Source of the DNA: CBDDKU01 sp965230375
GTDB taxonomy: Bacteria; Bacteroidota; Bacteroidia; Flavobacteriales_D; Cryomorphaceae
Direction of reading: 5' to 3'
Assembly: GCA_965230375.1 (NCBI GenBank)
Contig: CBDDKU010000010.1
Coordinates: 1 to 64,000 of the forward strand
Length of the DNA stretch: 64,000 bases
The notes under the pieces were generated by a model. The model searched no databases. It had not been told where the DNA came from and saw only the letters and a program-made list of their open reading frames with translations. A program made the translations under genes and the position numbers. This document shows, one piece after another, positions 25,939-35,543 of this stretch (position 1 is the stretch's first letter; every line of letters begins with the position of its first letter).

Positions 25939-27024
25939 ATGAAAAAGCGAAATAAAGTAAGAGTCCTTTCCATTGACGGGGGCGGAATAAGAGGGATCAT
26001 TCCTGCAACCATACTCGTGTACATGGAGTCTGAGATACAGCGAATCACCGAGAAACCTGAAGCGAGGCTGGGAGAGTATCTCGACATGGTGGTAGGGACA
26101 AGTACCGGAGCCATTCTGGCTGCCCTCCTGCTCGTGACGGGCACAAACGGAAAGCCAAAGTACACGGCTCAGGAAGCCCTTGACTTCTATGCAAAGCACG
26201 GAGAGGAGATTTTCAATAAGTCGAAGATCAGAGGGCTTATTGGTCAGCTGAGCAAGGCATCGAAGTTTAGCGAGAAGAACCTGGAGCGACTCTTCGCTGA
26301 AAAGCTGGGAGACAAAACCCTGGATCAGCTTCTGAAACCCTGTTTGATTACCTCTTACAATATGGGAGCCGGCTCCGCAGTATTCTTCAATAGCCGCGAA
26401 ACAAAGCCCGGTATGAAGGACTTCCTGTTAAGGGATGTGCTCCGATCAACTTCAGCCGCACCCACCTACTTCGACCCAAAGTTTATTTCTGTCAATGGTA
26501 AGAAGATGGTGAACCTAGACGGAGGCGTATTTGCCAATAACCCTGCGATGTGCGCATACGCTGAGTGTAGGGGCACCAAGTTTGACAACTGGGAAGACGC
26601 CACCAATCCAAATAAGCCATTCCCAACCGCTAAGAACATGCTCATGCTATCGCTGGGTACGGGCGGGGGGTATATCGATTTGGATAAGGCCCACAAAGCC
26701 AAGGGTTGGGGGCTACTGACCTGGGCCAAGAAAACGCCTGATATCATGATGGATGGTGGGCTTGATACGGTCAATTATCAGGTGAAGAAGCTATTTGAGT
26801 CGCTCGAAAACGAGGAAGACCGAATGAACTTTAAGCGAGTGGATTTCCCTAAGCAGGTGTCGGGTGGTCCACCACCGTATTCGGCTGATATGTCGGATGC
26901 CAGATCTCAGAATATACAGCGATTGAAAACCGCTGGTGGGATGGCGCTCGAAGATGCACGAATGGCCAAGCCTGGAGAACATACCCTCGATAAATTCATA
27001 GAACTTTTAATAGATGAGTCATGA
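25939..27024 (+). CDS. Patatin-like phospholipase
   Basis: The ATG at 25939, after a TCAGGA sequence and 5 bp past the previous stop, gives 361 aa. The patatin hallmarks are all present: oxyanion loop DGGGIRGI (~14-21), nucleophile elbow GTSTGA (~52-57) and catalytic Asp DGGVFANNP (~193). It hydrolyses acyl chains of membrane lipids. No signal peptide is present, so it acts inside or needs another export route. Patatins of this type also serve as killing effectors in CBASS (CapV), but no cyclase or Cap gene is seen here. Its TGA overlaps the next ATG (ATGA). Confidence 0.93.
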   Translation: MKKRNKVRVLSIDGGGIRGIIPATILVYMESEIQRITEKPEARLGEYLDMVVGTSTGAILAALLLVTGTNGKPKYTAQEALDFYAKHGEEIFNKSKIRGLIGQLSKASKFSEKNLERLFAEKLGDKTLDQLLKPCLITSYNMGAGSAVFFNSRETKPGMKDFLLRDVLRSTSAAPTYFDPKFISVNGKKMVNLDGGVFANNPAMCAYAECRGTKFDNWEDATNPNKPFPTAKNMLMLSLGTGGGYIDLDKAHKAKGWGLLTWAKKTPDIMMDGGLDTVNYQVKKLFESLENEEDRMNFKRVDFPKQVSGGPPPYSADMSDARSQNIQRLKTAGGMALEDARMAKPGEHTLDKFIELLIDES

Positions 27025-27683
27025 GTCAAGTCATTCAAATTGCGAGCCGAGAACTTGGCGTATCCGAGATTAGCGGTAGCCAACACGAACCCCGAATAGT
27101 AGCCTACGCTCACGAGTCGGGTATGGAGTGGGTCAACAATGATGAGACGCCGTGGTGTAGCATATTCGTCAATTGGGTTTGTCAAAAGGCTGGGCTGGCA
27201 AGCTCTGGCAAGGCAAACGCCAGGTCGTGGACCCAGGTGGGTCAAACGGTAACGGATCCAGAGCCTGGCGATATCGTCGTTTTCTGGCGGGAGAGTCCGC
27301 ACTCCTGGAAGGGGCACGTTGGTTTCTTTCTGGGGTTCTCAAAGGACCTTTCGAAAGTGTACTGTCTCGGTGGTAACCAGGGCGACTCGGTGAGCATTGA
27401 CGCCTACGACTCAGCCAAGGTGCTGCGCTACCAGCGACTCGCCGAATCGGAAGTGCTTGTAGCTCCAAAGCCCGTGCTCAAGCGCGGTAGTCGTGGGGAA
27501 GGAGTAGAGCAGCTTCAGCGCATTCTCAACCGCAAGGGCTACAATTGTGGCGACCCTGATGGTATTTTTGGTGCAAAGACCGAAAACGCTCTCCGCCTTT
27601 TGCAAGCAGATTTTGAGCTACCGGTTGATGGGGTATACAACGCCGCCGACCGAGATCGGGTGAAGGAGATATTAAAGGAATAA
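27021..27683 (+). CDS. CHAP-type (TIGR02594-like) peptidase with peptidoglycan-binding domain
   Basis: A 220-aa protein translationally coupled to the patatin gene. Residues 1-140 match the TIGR02594/CHAP papain-like fold: TPWCSIFVNWV with the nucleophilic Cys (~46) and HVGFFLGF with the catalytic His (~98). Residues ~155-218 are a PG_binding_1 domain (LKRGSRGEGVEQLQRILNRK, DGIFGAKTENALRLLQ). It should cleave peptide or amide bonds in peptidoglycan. No signal peptide is visible, as in many phage-, toxin- or contact-secreted cell-wall hydrolases. Confidence 0.88.
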   Translation: MSQVIQIASRELGVSEISGSQHEPRIVAYAHESGMEWVNNDETPWCSIFVNWVCQKAGLASSGKANARSWTQVGQTVTDPEPGDIVVFWRESPHSWKGHVGFFLGFSKDLSKVYCLGGNQGDSVSIDAYDSAKVLRYQRLAESEVLVAPKPVLKRGSRGEGVEQLQRILNRKGYNCGDPDGIFGAKTENALRLLQADFELPVDGVYNAADRDRVKEILKE

Positions 27684-27694
27684 AGTGAAGTAAC

Positions 27695-30600
27695 ATGTTG
27701 AAGCGACAACCTAAGTCATCTTTGTTTAGTCCTGTATCCTTTTCAATTTTTGGGGTCATTGCACTAACGCTGGTTTTTTACCTTATGTATTTTGAGTGGT
27801 ACGTCCCAAAAAATGAAGATAAAATTAGGAGCAAGGCGGTTCGCACGCTCAACAATGTACAGTCGGGTATAGATGGTCGGGTAAAGCACTATGCGCAGTT
27901 GTTGCCACAACGGATTGCACTCGATGAGGTTATCAACAATTGCGACAAATCGAAAGACTCTACTGCCACAATAAAATCGTTGAGATATCACTTCGATCGA
28001 TCTTTAGGAGCCCGTAAAAAAGGAGTGGAAGGCGGTTGTGAAAATGGCAGGTTGAAACTGGATTGTGACTCAGCTTTGCTTTTGTTCAAATCTAGGCCAA
28101 ATCAAGGGAGAGATTCTATTAGAAAGGCCATAGATAGGGCTTGCGACTCACTGAAAACTACAAGTCCGGCAACTGATAAACAGAAATCTAGTTCGACGAA
28201 CAATTCTTTAGCTCGTAGTTCTTCTGCAGAGTTGAAGGTTGAACTTAACCTGCAAAAGTTATTATCAAAAGGCAAGAGATCCGGCAGCGAAGAGACAGAG
28301 GCTGGCGAAGTGTCTTATATGCAAGAGCTCAACCTTAATCAGGAGTCATTATCCGAATCCGATGCTGAACAGGAAGAAACTTCTACCTCAGGAGAAGTGA
28401 ACTTATATGCCTTTATGAAATCGTTGACCACCAACGAGCTCTTTCCTTGCTTTATTCTCCACTACGGGAAGAGAGTGATATTTTCGGACAATACGGCGCT
28501 TGTTAAGCATGGAGCGTTCATGGACATAGAGTATTCGGATCAATCCAATATTCGTCTGGATACGCTTATTCTCAATGGAGAAAGCCATATGGCTTATTCT
28601 TCTCAAGTCTTCATTCTCGATCAACCTGTATATATCACGGGGCTGATGCCCATGGATGAGTACAGAGACTATACCCACCAGTTGAGCTATGTTTATTGGC
28701 TAGTTCTAATTCTGTTGACGGGTCTGGTCGTTGTCTCTGCTCCAACCATCAAAATATTTGTAGTGAATACGTGGGAGCGCCTTCGAAATGCAGATGCAAT
28801 CATTTCTGGGTTTGGACTACTGGCTCTCATATTCTTCAGCACGCTGCTTTTTGTATCAGTTTTTCATTACAAGGAACTACAAGACGGAGTCAAGGAAGAA
28901 GTAGAAGCATACAACCATGAGCTTTTAAGAGAATTCAAGGCGGAATTATCTGATGTGGTCGAGATTATAGAAGACACTAATTTCTGTGAGAAGAACACAA
29001 GATGTACTAGCCTGGACCATGTCCGCTTTCACGAAGCTTTTCGAGCTGTAGATTATGCAAAGTCTCTGGACGATGAGACTATCAAAACATTTTACCTAAT
29101 AGACGGAGTGACTTTACCTTATTACGGCTTTTCATATAACGATAGTGCTATTGTGAATAACATATTCAAACGATTTGCCGCAGTTCGGAAGCGAGATTAT
29201 ATTTCAAAATTAGCTTCTCCGAATGGAGGCTATCGGTTAAAAAACCAAGCTGATAAGCGCATTTACTTTGAATCGGTATTCTCCTATTCCCGGGGACAAA
29301 CCGAGGCCATTGTTTCTTCAAAAACGAGTGATAGTACAATTCACGTTGTCAGTTTTGACCTAAAATCACTGATGCTAAACCGCGCTCCCACTGGTATGGG
29401 ATACGCTTTAATTGATAAGAGTGGAAACGTGGTTTTCAGTTCTAAGGATGCGATCAATAATTTCAAGAACTTAAAAGAAGACATCGTAGGTGGAGCTTTT
29501 ATTTCTGAAGCGCTGGTCACCCAAAAACCGAAGCTGGGTGAGTTTGAGTACGGGAAGGATAACTTTGAAGGCTTTATTCAACCCGTGGATCTATTTGAAG
29601 GTGATCATCCGTTTTACCTCGTCACTTTTGCAAACTCAAAGTTGTTTGAATGGCAAAGTGCCTCGACAACACTTCTCACATTCGCATTGGCGTTGAGTAT
29701 TCCACTCGGCTTTTTATGTTTTTTACTTCTGAATTGGGTTTTTTGCGTGCGGCAGAGAATGGAGCTTGATGAAAACAATAATCACTCATTGGCTTTTCTG
29801 TTTCCTAGAATGCAAGGCGAAGTTACCTACTGGGTCCTTTCAGGTTTGTTTGCGATTTACATCATCTTCTTTGTGTCTTTGTTCTCATGCGCAGACCTCG
29901 TGTTCTATGCAAAAGCAAGCTTCACTACCATCCTAGTTCTGACGGGAATTGCCCAGATACTCAATTCACAAGAGCGCCATTTCAAGTCGTCGGCATGTGT
30001 CGTGTTTGCAATCGCACTAATGGCTGTTTCTGTTCTGGTGTCTTGCTTTGTATTCCATTCTCAAACAGATGATTTACAAGTTTTTGTTTTGTTCTTGCAT
30101 GCCCTTTCGCTTCTCGGTGCACTTTTATTCCGTCGAAAGCTTCGCGCACGTTCTGGTTCAGATGCAACCAAACCACTTTTCGAATTACAGGCTTTTCTTT
30201 CTGTCTTCGCCCTTATCGTTGTGCCAATCATTCTGATATTCAATTCTGGAGAAGTATTTACTGATCGGTCATTTGCAGTGGAAGCGCACCGGCTATTCGA
30301 ATCAGGAAAGGGTGCAGATCAGGCGATATTCAATCAGAAATATGCCAATTATGAATACGGCCTTAAAGGTGATGACATTGTAAAAACTGCGTCAATCGAT
30401 CACAATCTGTTTAGACATTACGGGCCTCGAGTCGGAGTATCAATACCGGAAAACCCAAAATGCGAAAATGGTTTGGAACCCATTTACACGGGTGTCTTGA
30501 GCATTCTTCAGAGTCGGTATTCCTGGAGCCCGATTGGTCAGTTTTCTATTAATGGCGTTTGCTTCTTTGGTTGGCAACCTGGCAAAGAAGTGCTATTATT

Positions 30601-31732
30601 TTTAATCTTCGCCGTTGGTGTATTCATCATCATGCGCTTCTATCTCAATAAGCTGTTCTTTAATACTCCTTCTGAGATACAACGCCCACCCATTTCTAGA
30701 CAAGTATTAATAGATGTTTTAAAGCGTTTCGACCAAGGTTCTATTCAACGCGGAGTTCAGTTCAGGGCCATTCTCGTGGGTCCGTCGAGATCTTGTCGCA
30801 GTCGGCTTTTAAAGGATGCAGGTTTAATAGAAAATCATGCTGAAAGAGAATACATCGACCTCGGAAAGAATACAGATTGGCTAGATCACTCGTATTCCGT
30901 TGCTAATATTCCTCCGAGTCTATTAAGGGCCAAAGCACTCATTGTGCGGTTTTGGCAACCAACCACAGTCAACCCAGAATTTATACACAAACTCTCGAAA
31001 CTGAGAAGGTATTTGGATGAAGGTGTTTTACAGTCCAAGAAAATCGTGTTATTCTCTTCTCTTTCCATCACGCAACTCGAAGAAGAGTGGTCTCAAATCG
31101 GAGTTGATTCCGATGATGGGGATACACATGTGGAGATTAGAGATGAGCTTCAACTCTTTCTCTATTCGTTTAGAGAGTTTACAGTTTCCATTCAGAAAGA
31201 TCAGCTTAAGGATTCGAAGTATGTCGATCGCTATGGAATGCCAGATATGCACTTATACCTGAACAAAGGATATTATTCCCCTCTATATCTCAGTATCTGG
31301 AACTCCCTTTCGGTAGAGGAGCGTTTTATTCTCTATGATATTGCCGACGATTCACTTGTCAACACCCACAACAAGAATACACTTTTTAAGCTGTTTCAAA
31401 AGGGGCTTATCGAATACGATCCAGGGCATTATCACCTGAAGATATTTCAACCAAGCTTCGCCCACTTTATTAAGAATGGAGTGACGACAGATGAGATTGT
31501 TGAGATGGAGAAACTATCTCAGAAAAACGGCTCCTGGCGGAGTGTCAGATTCAGCATCCTTCTACTTATCCTGTTGCTCGTGGGCTTGACGTATATGGTC
31601 AATCCAGGTATTCTAAATGGAGTAGTAGGTGTGGCCGGAATCATTGCCACCACCTTCACAGCCTTCTCTCAGATCACGGGTCGATTTAACCTGTCGGGAT
31701 TAGGGGGCATGTTTGGTGGAAAAGCGAAGTAA
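27695..31732 (+). CDS. 1345-aa multi-pass membrane protein with sensor-like ectodomains and a cytoplasmic wHTH end
   Basis: The order is: helix ~12-32, ectodomain 33-328 with a Ser/Glu-rich linker, helices ~332-352 and ~365-388, a second ectodomain to ~645 resembling Cache/PAS-type sensors, five or six helices between ~650 and ~850, a third loop to ~960, helix ~965-987, a cytoplasmic part ~990-1275 and a last helix ~1285-1302 plus a Gly-rich tail. The cytoplasmic part has ILVGPSRSCRSRLL, a degenerate P-loop without the GK[ST] Lys, and a winged-helix-like segment ending HLKIFQPSFAHFIKNG, as C-terminal to AAA/STAND ATPases. No kinase or cyclase motif is visible. The function is unknown. It starts 11 bp after the CHAP gene. 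Confidence 0.7.
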   Translation: MLKRQPKSSLFSPVSFSIFGVIALTLVFYLMYFEWYVPKNEDKIRSKAVRTLNNVQSGIDGRVKHYAQLLPQRIALDEVINNCDKSKDSTATIKSLRYHFDRSLGARKKGVEGGCENGRLKLDCDSALLLFKSRPNQGRDSIRKAIDRACDSLKTTSPATDKQKSSSTNNSLARSSSAELKVELNLQKLLSKGKRSGSEETEAGEVSYMQELNLNQESLSESDAEQEETSTSGEVNLYAFMKSLTTNELFPCFILHYGKRVIFSDNTALVKHGAFMDIEYSDQSNIRLDTLILNGESHMAYSSQVFILDQPVYITGLMPMDEYRDYTHQLSYVYWLVLILLTGLVVVSAPTIKIFVVNTWERLRNADAIISGFGLLALIFFSTLLFVSVFHYKELQDGVKEEVEAYNHELLREFKAELSDVVEIIEDTNFCEKNTRCTSLDHVRFHEAFRAVDYAKSLDDETIKTFYLIDGVTLPYYGFSYNDSAIVNNIFKRFAAVRKRDYISKLASPNGGYRLKNQADKRIYFESVFSYSRGQTEAIVSSKTSDSTIHVVSFDLKSLMLNRAPTGMGYALIDKSGNVVFSSKDAINNFKNLKEDIVGGAFISEALVTQKPKLGEFEYGKDNFEGFIQPVDLFEGDHPFYLVTFANSKLFEWQSASTTLLTFALALSIPLGFLCFLLLNWVFCVRQRMELDENNNHSLAFLFPRMQGEVTYWVLSGLFAIYIIFFVSLFSCADLVFYAKASFTTILVLTGIAQILNSQERHFKSSACVVFAIALMAVSVLVSCFVFHSQTDDLQVFVLFLHALSLLGALLFRRKLRARSGSDATKPLFELQAFLSVFALIVVPIILIFNSGEVFTDRSFAVEAHRLFESGKGADQAIFNQKYANYEYGLKGDDIVKTASIDHNLFRHYGPRVGVSIPENPKCENGLEPIYTGVLSILQSRYSWSPIGQFSINGVCFFGWQPGKEVLLFLIFAVGVFIIMRFYLNKLFFNTPSEIQRPPISRQVLIDVLKRFDQGSIQRGVQFRAILVGPSRSCRSRLLKDAGLIENHAEREYIDLGKNTDWLDHSYSVANIPPSLLRAKALIVRFWQPTTVNPEFIHKLSKLRRYLDEGVLQSKKIVLFSSLSITQLEEEWSQIGVDSDDGDTHVEIRDELQLFLYSFREFTVSIQKDQLKDSKYVDRYGMPDMHLYLNKGYYSPLYLSIWNSLSVEERFILYDIADDSLVNTHNKNTLFKLFQKGLIEYDPGHYHLKIFQPSFAHFIKNGVTTDEIVEMEKLSQKNGSWRSVRFSILLLILLLVGLTYMVNPGILNGVVGVAGIIATTFTAFSQITGRFNLSGLGGMFGGKAK

Positions 31733-31750
31733 GAACCAAAACCCAATACA

Positions 31751-32266
31751 ATGAATACAATTGAAGCGTTAACTGTGGTCCAGTTTACCAATTTGCTAGA
31801 CGAGTATTTTGCCCCGCCGAAAGAACGGCACAAGATGACAGCTGAAGAGATCAAGGACGTTGCTCAGAGACTGAATAAGAAAATTGACGTACCCCTTGTT
31901 AGAGAAACTAAGGAAGAGAAGATACTTATTAAGATTGTGCTGAAGGTCGATACCTTTCTTTACAATAACCTACCAAATGAACTCTATGACCTGGTTCGTG
32001 ACATAAACAATGGAATAAGCGATGATGAAGCCAAGACGATGATTAAGCGCCTGACGACTCTCGCGAATGATAAGATAGATATTCCGTGGATTCCAGAGTT
32101 TGCTGAACGAATTGCCATTCGGTTTGTCATTTCGATTATTATCAATGCTGCTAGAAAGAAATTTGATATTACTCAGGCAGCTGATATGTTAACAGACGCG
32201 AAGAAGGATATTCCTAAAGTCAAAAATATGAGCAGCAAACAAGTGGGTGACTTATTACTTTCTTAA
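31751..32266 (+). CDS. 171-aa all-helical protein, last gene of the cassette
   Basis: Not recognised. It is charged and apparently all-alpha (LTVVQFTNLLDEYFAPPKERHK at the start; EFAERIAIRFVISIIINAARKKFD near residue 125). It has a four-residue IPWI turn and no signal peptide or clear membrane helix. It follows the 1345-aa protein by 18 bp. As a small protein ending a lipase/cell-wall-hydrolase operon it could be an adaptor or immunity-type partner, which is only inference from context. Confidence 0.6.
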   Translation: MNTIEALTVVQFTNLLDEYFAPPKERHKMTAEEIKDVAQRLNKKIDVPLVRETKEEKILIKIVLKVDTFLYNNLPNELYDLVRDINNGISDDEAKTMIKRLTTLANDKIDIPWIPEFAERIAIRFVISIIINAARKKFDITQAADMLTDAKKDIPKVKNMSSKQVGDLLLS

Positions 32267-32330
32267 TCAGAAGTAAACTGACTCCTTACTTCAATATCAT
32301 AAGAGAACCATCAACTATTGAAGCGCTAAA

Positions 32331-34034
32331 TCACGGATCAAACCAAAGCTTTACCACATCCGTTCTGGATTCTCCTGTGATAGAGCCGTGGCCGTAGCTC
32401 ACGTAAATGGAGCCATTGAGTTCGACGGCGGCGTGATCTCTGCGCCACTGTAGGTTGGTGGGTGTATCGAGTTCTACCGGACTCCACTCCAAGCCATCTT
32501 CAGACCACCAGATCTCGTTGTTGTCGTCGCCGCTGATCACACACATGCCATAGAGATAAGTGCAGACAGAAAACTTATCGTTGGCCGTGAAGGGTACGTT
32601 TCTCAAGAACTGCCAGCTTGAGCCGTCAGTCGATTTCCAAATACCAATGGCTGGTTCCTGATCATTCTCTCGCGTTTCAAAAAGATAGATGGCGCCATCC
32701 ACCACGACGGCATGCACCGCGCCGCCTTTCCAAGCGCTATTGTCAGAGTCTTTGATCTTCTGCCAGTAGATGCCGTCGTCATTGCTGACCCAGACATCGC
32801 TGTACATGTTGCTACCGTTGTACCCACCCATTACGTAGAGCTTGTCGTTCAAACTTACCGCGGCGTGTTCTCTTCGGTTTAGATACATGGTTTCATCAGC
32901 AACCGAACCCGAATCTAAACGCGTCCAAATTTGCCCAAGAGAGCTTGTATAGACACCCGATTGCCCGCCGGTGAAGACATAGAGCAAGTCTGCGTGGGAG
33001 AGAGCCGTGTGTGTATTGGTTGGATCAAAAGGACCTTCACCAAAGGCCGTGTTTTCTGAAAGTGTTGTCCAAGTCTCACCGTTTGAACTTTCGTAAACGT
33101 CGTTACCAAATCTCCACGTGCCATCTTCTTTGGCCCGGCCGCCGATATCGTAGAGTTTGTCGTTGTGGCTCACCATAACGTGTCCGAAGCATCCACCAAA
33201 CTCAAGGCCTGTTCCGCTCCGTATGGCAGAGCTGATAATCTGGGAGCTGGCGGGAATACTCTGACCTGTGGAACCCTCGCTAGCCGTAGTCAGTTGTCTG
33301 GTTTCCGATTCCACAGCATTTCCCTTGTCATCCATTCCCAAAACTGACCAATCGTAAGTCGTGGATGGCTTGAGTCCTTCTTCGATCTGAATCATGTTTT
33401 GAACGGTAGGATAGGTCTGGTAACCGCTTGCATCGCTAATTTCTTTCATGATTAGCAGGTATTCATAAGAGCCTGGCTCAGGTAAAGACTCCCAACTGAA
33501 CTCAGATGACTGGGGTACGAAATTATTGATCTCATTCTTGGGCGATGTCAGCGATAGTTCAGGCGGTAAGGGGTTTGTTTCGACATTAGATGTAACGAAA
33601 GAAAAGGTCTCCTCACAAGCTTTTGTTTCACCTTTACCCACTACTCTGGCCGTCACGATCCATTGATATTCTGTGTCGGGATCAAGCGCAGTCGTGAGCG
33701 TTACAAAAGGTTTCTCGGATGTGATGACCATTCCGGTAAAAAAGGACTCGCCCGCTTCTGTGATGCTCACTTCATAGACCACCTCGGCATCCAATCCATT
33801 GATTAAACCGCGGGATGGCTCCCAAACCAGGGTTGGCTTGAGACTAACGTCTTTCGCACCATTTTCAACCTTCTGAAGTACAAAGTCGGTTAAGGTTACG
33901 ATTTCAGCGGGACCATCATCATCTGATTCCGGGTCGCAGCTATAAGTGAAGGCGACTAGTGAAAGAATGAATAAGGCGAGAAGGCCACTGAATTGGAATT
34001 TTGTTTTTGGTGAAGGGGGTACTGGGGAGGGCAT
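32331..34034 (-). CDS. Kelch-repeat lipoprotein with Fn3-like domains
   Basis: The first ATG is at 34034; the frame further up opens only with TTG. The 567-aa product has a signal with lipobox ALFILSLVAFTYSC (Cys ~33) and an acidic linker. Two Fn3/Ig-like domains follow (~45-245). Six Kelch-like blades (~265-567) include NDKLYDIGGRAKEDGTWRFG, HADLLYVFTGGQ and NDKLYVMGGYNGS. Beta-propellers of this type bind glycans or proteins at the cell surface. It is convergent with the five-gene cassette and shares no visible regulation with it. Confidence 0.82.
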   Translation of the reverse strand: MPSPVPPSPKTKFQFSGLLALFILSLVAFTYSCDPESDDDGPAEIVTLTDFVLQKVENGAKDVSLKPTLVWEPSRGLINGLDAEVVYEVSITEAGESFFTGMVITSEKPFVTLTTALDPDTEYQWIVTARVVGKGETKACEETFSFVTSNVETNPLPPELSLTSPKNEINNFVPQSSEFSWESLPEPGSYEYLLIMKEISDASGYQTYPTVQNMIQIEEGLKPSTTYDWSVLGMDDKGNAVESETRQLTTASEGSTGQSIPASSQIISSAIRSGTGLEFGGCFGHVMVSHNDKLYDIGGRAKEDGTWRFGNDVYESSNGETWTTLSENTAFGEGPFDPTNTHTALSHADLLYVFTGGQSGVYTSSLGQIWTRLDSGSVADETMYLNRREHAAVSLNDKLYVMGGYNGSNMYSDVWVSNDDGIYWQKIKDSDNSAWKGGAVHAVVVDGAIYLFETRENDQEPAIGIWKSTDGSSWQFLRNVPFTANDKFSVCTYLYGMCVISGDDNNEIWWSEDGLEWSPVELDTPTNLQWRRDHAAVELNGSIYVSYGHGSITGESRTDVVKLWFDP

Positions 34035-34215
34035 TAGTGAAAGGTTGTTGGTTGACAAGGCAATATAGTGATTTCGAGGGGATTGAAGGGAGGAGGTAGT
34101 GGAGTGGGTGGGGAGGGTTTTTATGATGAAAGAGTAGGAAGAGGTAGTTTGGGGAAGAGAAGTTTATTCGTATTAATGACTCTTCCTTTTGCCTTGATGC
34201 AAAAGGAATAAAAGA

Positions 34216-34326
34216 TCAGGGCTGTAATTTTATTTCTTGATACTCTTGAAAACACTCCAGCACCTTACCCAAACTCGCCCTGAAATGGTTCGGGGTTTCC
34301 GCATCTTCCTTCGTCAGAAGCTCCAA
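34216..34326 (-). pseudogene. C-terminal gene remnant
   Basis: A minus-strand frame of 36 codons ending in TGA reads LELLTKEDAETPNHFRASLG, then KVLECFQEYQEIKLQP. It has the composition of a real helical protein end. It is cut upstream by a TAA next to the hairpin at 34332. The parent family is not recognised. Confidence 0.3.
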
Positions 34327-34611
34327 CGAACGGTATTAGCGGAAGCAGAGCTTCCGATACCTGAGCTCAGACATGGGTGCGGTGGACTTCCGTTTATTTC
34401 TGAGTTTCTAAGAGAATAAAATTAAGGCCGAAGTTTGGCTCACGACTTCATTTGCAAGTGGTCGGATTTTGACATTGCAAGCTGTGAGCCAATCTGTGAT
34501 ATAGCGTGAAGATTAAAATGACTAGATAACTTCGAAAATATCTAGCTAAGCCTTTTAAAGGTCATCACCCTTTTTGGGTAAGTTTCAAGTTTGGTTAAAA
34601 CATTTGCGCAT

Positions 34612-34635
34612 AAAAAAAGGAGCCGAGGCTCCTTT
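34612..34635 (-). terminator. Terminator of the 34657-35409 gene
   Basis: AAAGGAGC pairs with GCTCCTTT around CGAG. The minus-strand continuation is T7, 21 bp after the stop. Confidence 0.85.
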
Positions 34636-34656
34636 CTACAATAGTTTTAATCTGGA

Positions 34657-35409
34657 TTATTCTTCGATTTCGAAATCAAGGATCTCGATGTCGTTGTGGT
34701 GCTTTTTGTCTTTCCAGACGATGGCGTCTACTTCAACTTGATCAAAGTCGATTTCGGTCATCTCGTGGCCTTTGTTGTCGCTCACGTCGAGTACGTACAT
34801 GATGTTTGAAACATCAGAGTAGAGGAAGTACTCGCCGCGGTGCTTCATGTGCTTGAGATCCTTCCGAATTTCTTTTACATCCTTAGCTGACATACCCGGG
34901 CTGATATCGTACTGGTCTTTGTGATCCTTGTGTGTGTATGTCACCGATACGATCTCGCCAGACTCTGAGTCGTGAATCACTTCGATGGTTCCTTTTTCTT
35001 TTCCATGGCTGTTGTAAGCTGTGATGGTTTCTGTCTCCGAGAGTGGCACTGTAGAAAGTGCTATTTCCACTTCTAAAGGATCTCCAGCGATGTAGGTCAC
35101 AGGCTTGATACGCTCTTGAAACAACTCATGGCTGATTGGGCGGGCAACTGGCTTCGCTTCAATTGGCTCTATTTCACTTTCGCCTTCATCCATAGACTCG
35201 GTCTCTGGCTCGTCGTGGTGGAGGCTTACATCTCCAAATCCGGTTTCGTGAACCACCCACGCTTCGTGTACTTCTTCTTCAGCTGTTTCTACAGGTACTT
35301 CTTCAACGGCGGTTTCTACCTTGGTCTCGGTCGAAGTGCACGCGCTCATAAACAGCACAGCCGCACAAGTGCCGACGATAGATTGAATTCTCATTCCAGG
35401 TAATTTCAT
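34657..35409 (-). CDS. Acidic His-rich lipoprotein
   Basis: The ATG at 35409 gives 250 aa with a lipobox in AAVLFMSACTST (Cys ~24). A Glu/Val-rich low-complexity segment (~28-90) follows, then a domain with many His, Lys and Asp (EIRKDLKHMKHRGEYF, WKDKKHHNDIEILD). The His-rich, acidic make-up could bind metals, but no family is recognised. The long open frame to 35529 only translates an intergenic AT-rich repeat. Confidence 0.65.
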   Translation of the reverse strand: MKLPGMRIQSIVGTCAAVLFMSACTSTETKVETAVEEVPVETAEEEVHEAWVVHETGFGDVSLHHDEPETESMDEGESEIEPIEAKPVARPISHELFQERIKPVTYIAGDPLEVEIALSTVPLSETETITAYNSHGKEKGTIEVIHDSESGEIVSVTYTHKDHKDQYDISPGMSAKDVKEIRKDLKHMKHRGEYFLYSDVSNIMYVLDVSDNKGHEMTEIDFDQVEVDAIVWKDKKHHNDIEILDFEIEE

Positions 35410-35460
35410 TTTTAATGTTTTAGGGTTACGATTGGGGTTAAATATACGGAATGGGTCATT

Positions 35461-35505
35461 CATAATTGATAATGGACAATTGATAGTTGACAATGGATAA
35501 TTTGT
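35461..35505. repeat. AT-rich short imperfect repeat
   Basis: ATTGATAATGGAC, AATTGATAGTTGAC and AATGGATAATT are three near-copies of a 13-14 bp unit. Such units are common intergenic repeats in Bacteroidota. Confidence 0.6.
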
Positions 35506-35543
35506 CCATCCCTGATATAGGTTGACCAAAAATCACTTATATC

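Larger units (their letters stand above)
34035..34656. other. Gene-free, partly degraded stretch
   Basis: It holds the promoter side of the Kelch gene, a short gene relic (34216-34326), a hairpin GGTAT...CGGAAGC-AGA-GCTTCCG-ATACC (34332-34361), an inverted repeat TTGGCTCAC/GTGAGCCAA (34435-34443, 34484-34492) and a terminator at the right edge. No intact gene is seen. Confidence 0.6.

Noticed and set aside
25939..27024. CBASS system (patatin as CapV)
   Set aside because: No CD-NTase, Cap2/Cap3 or HORMA/TRIP13-like gene is present in the operon; the patatin fold alone is not enough.
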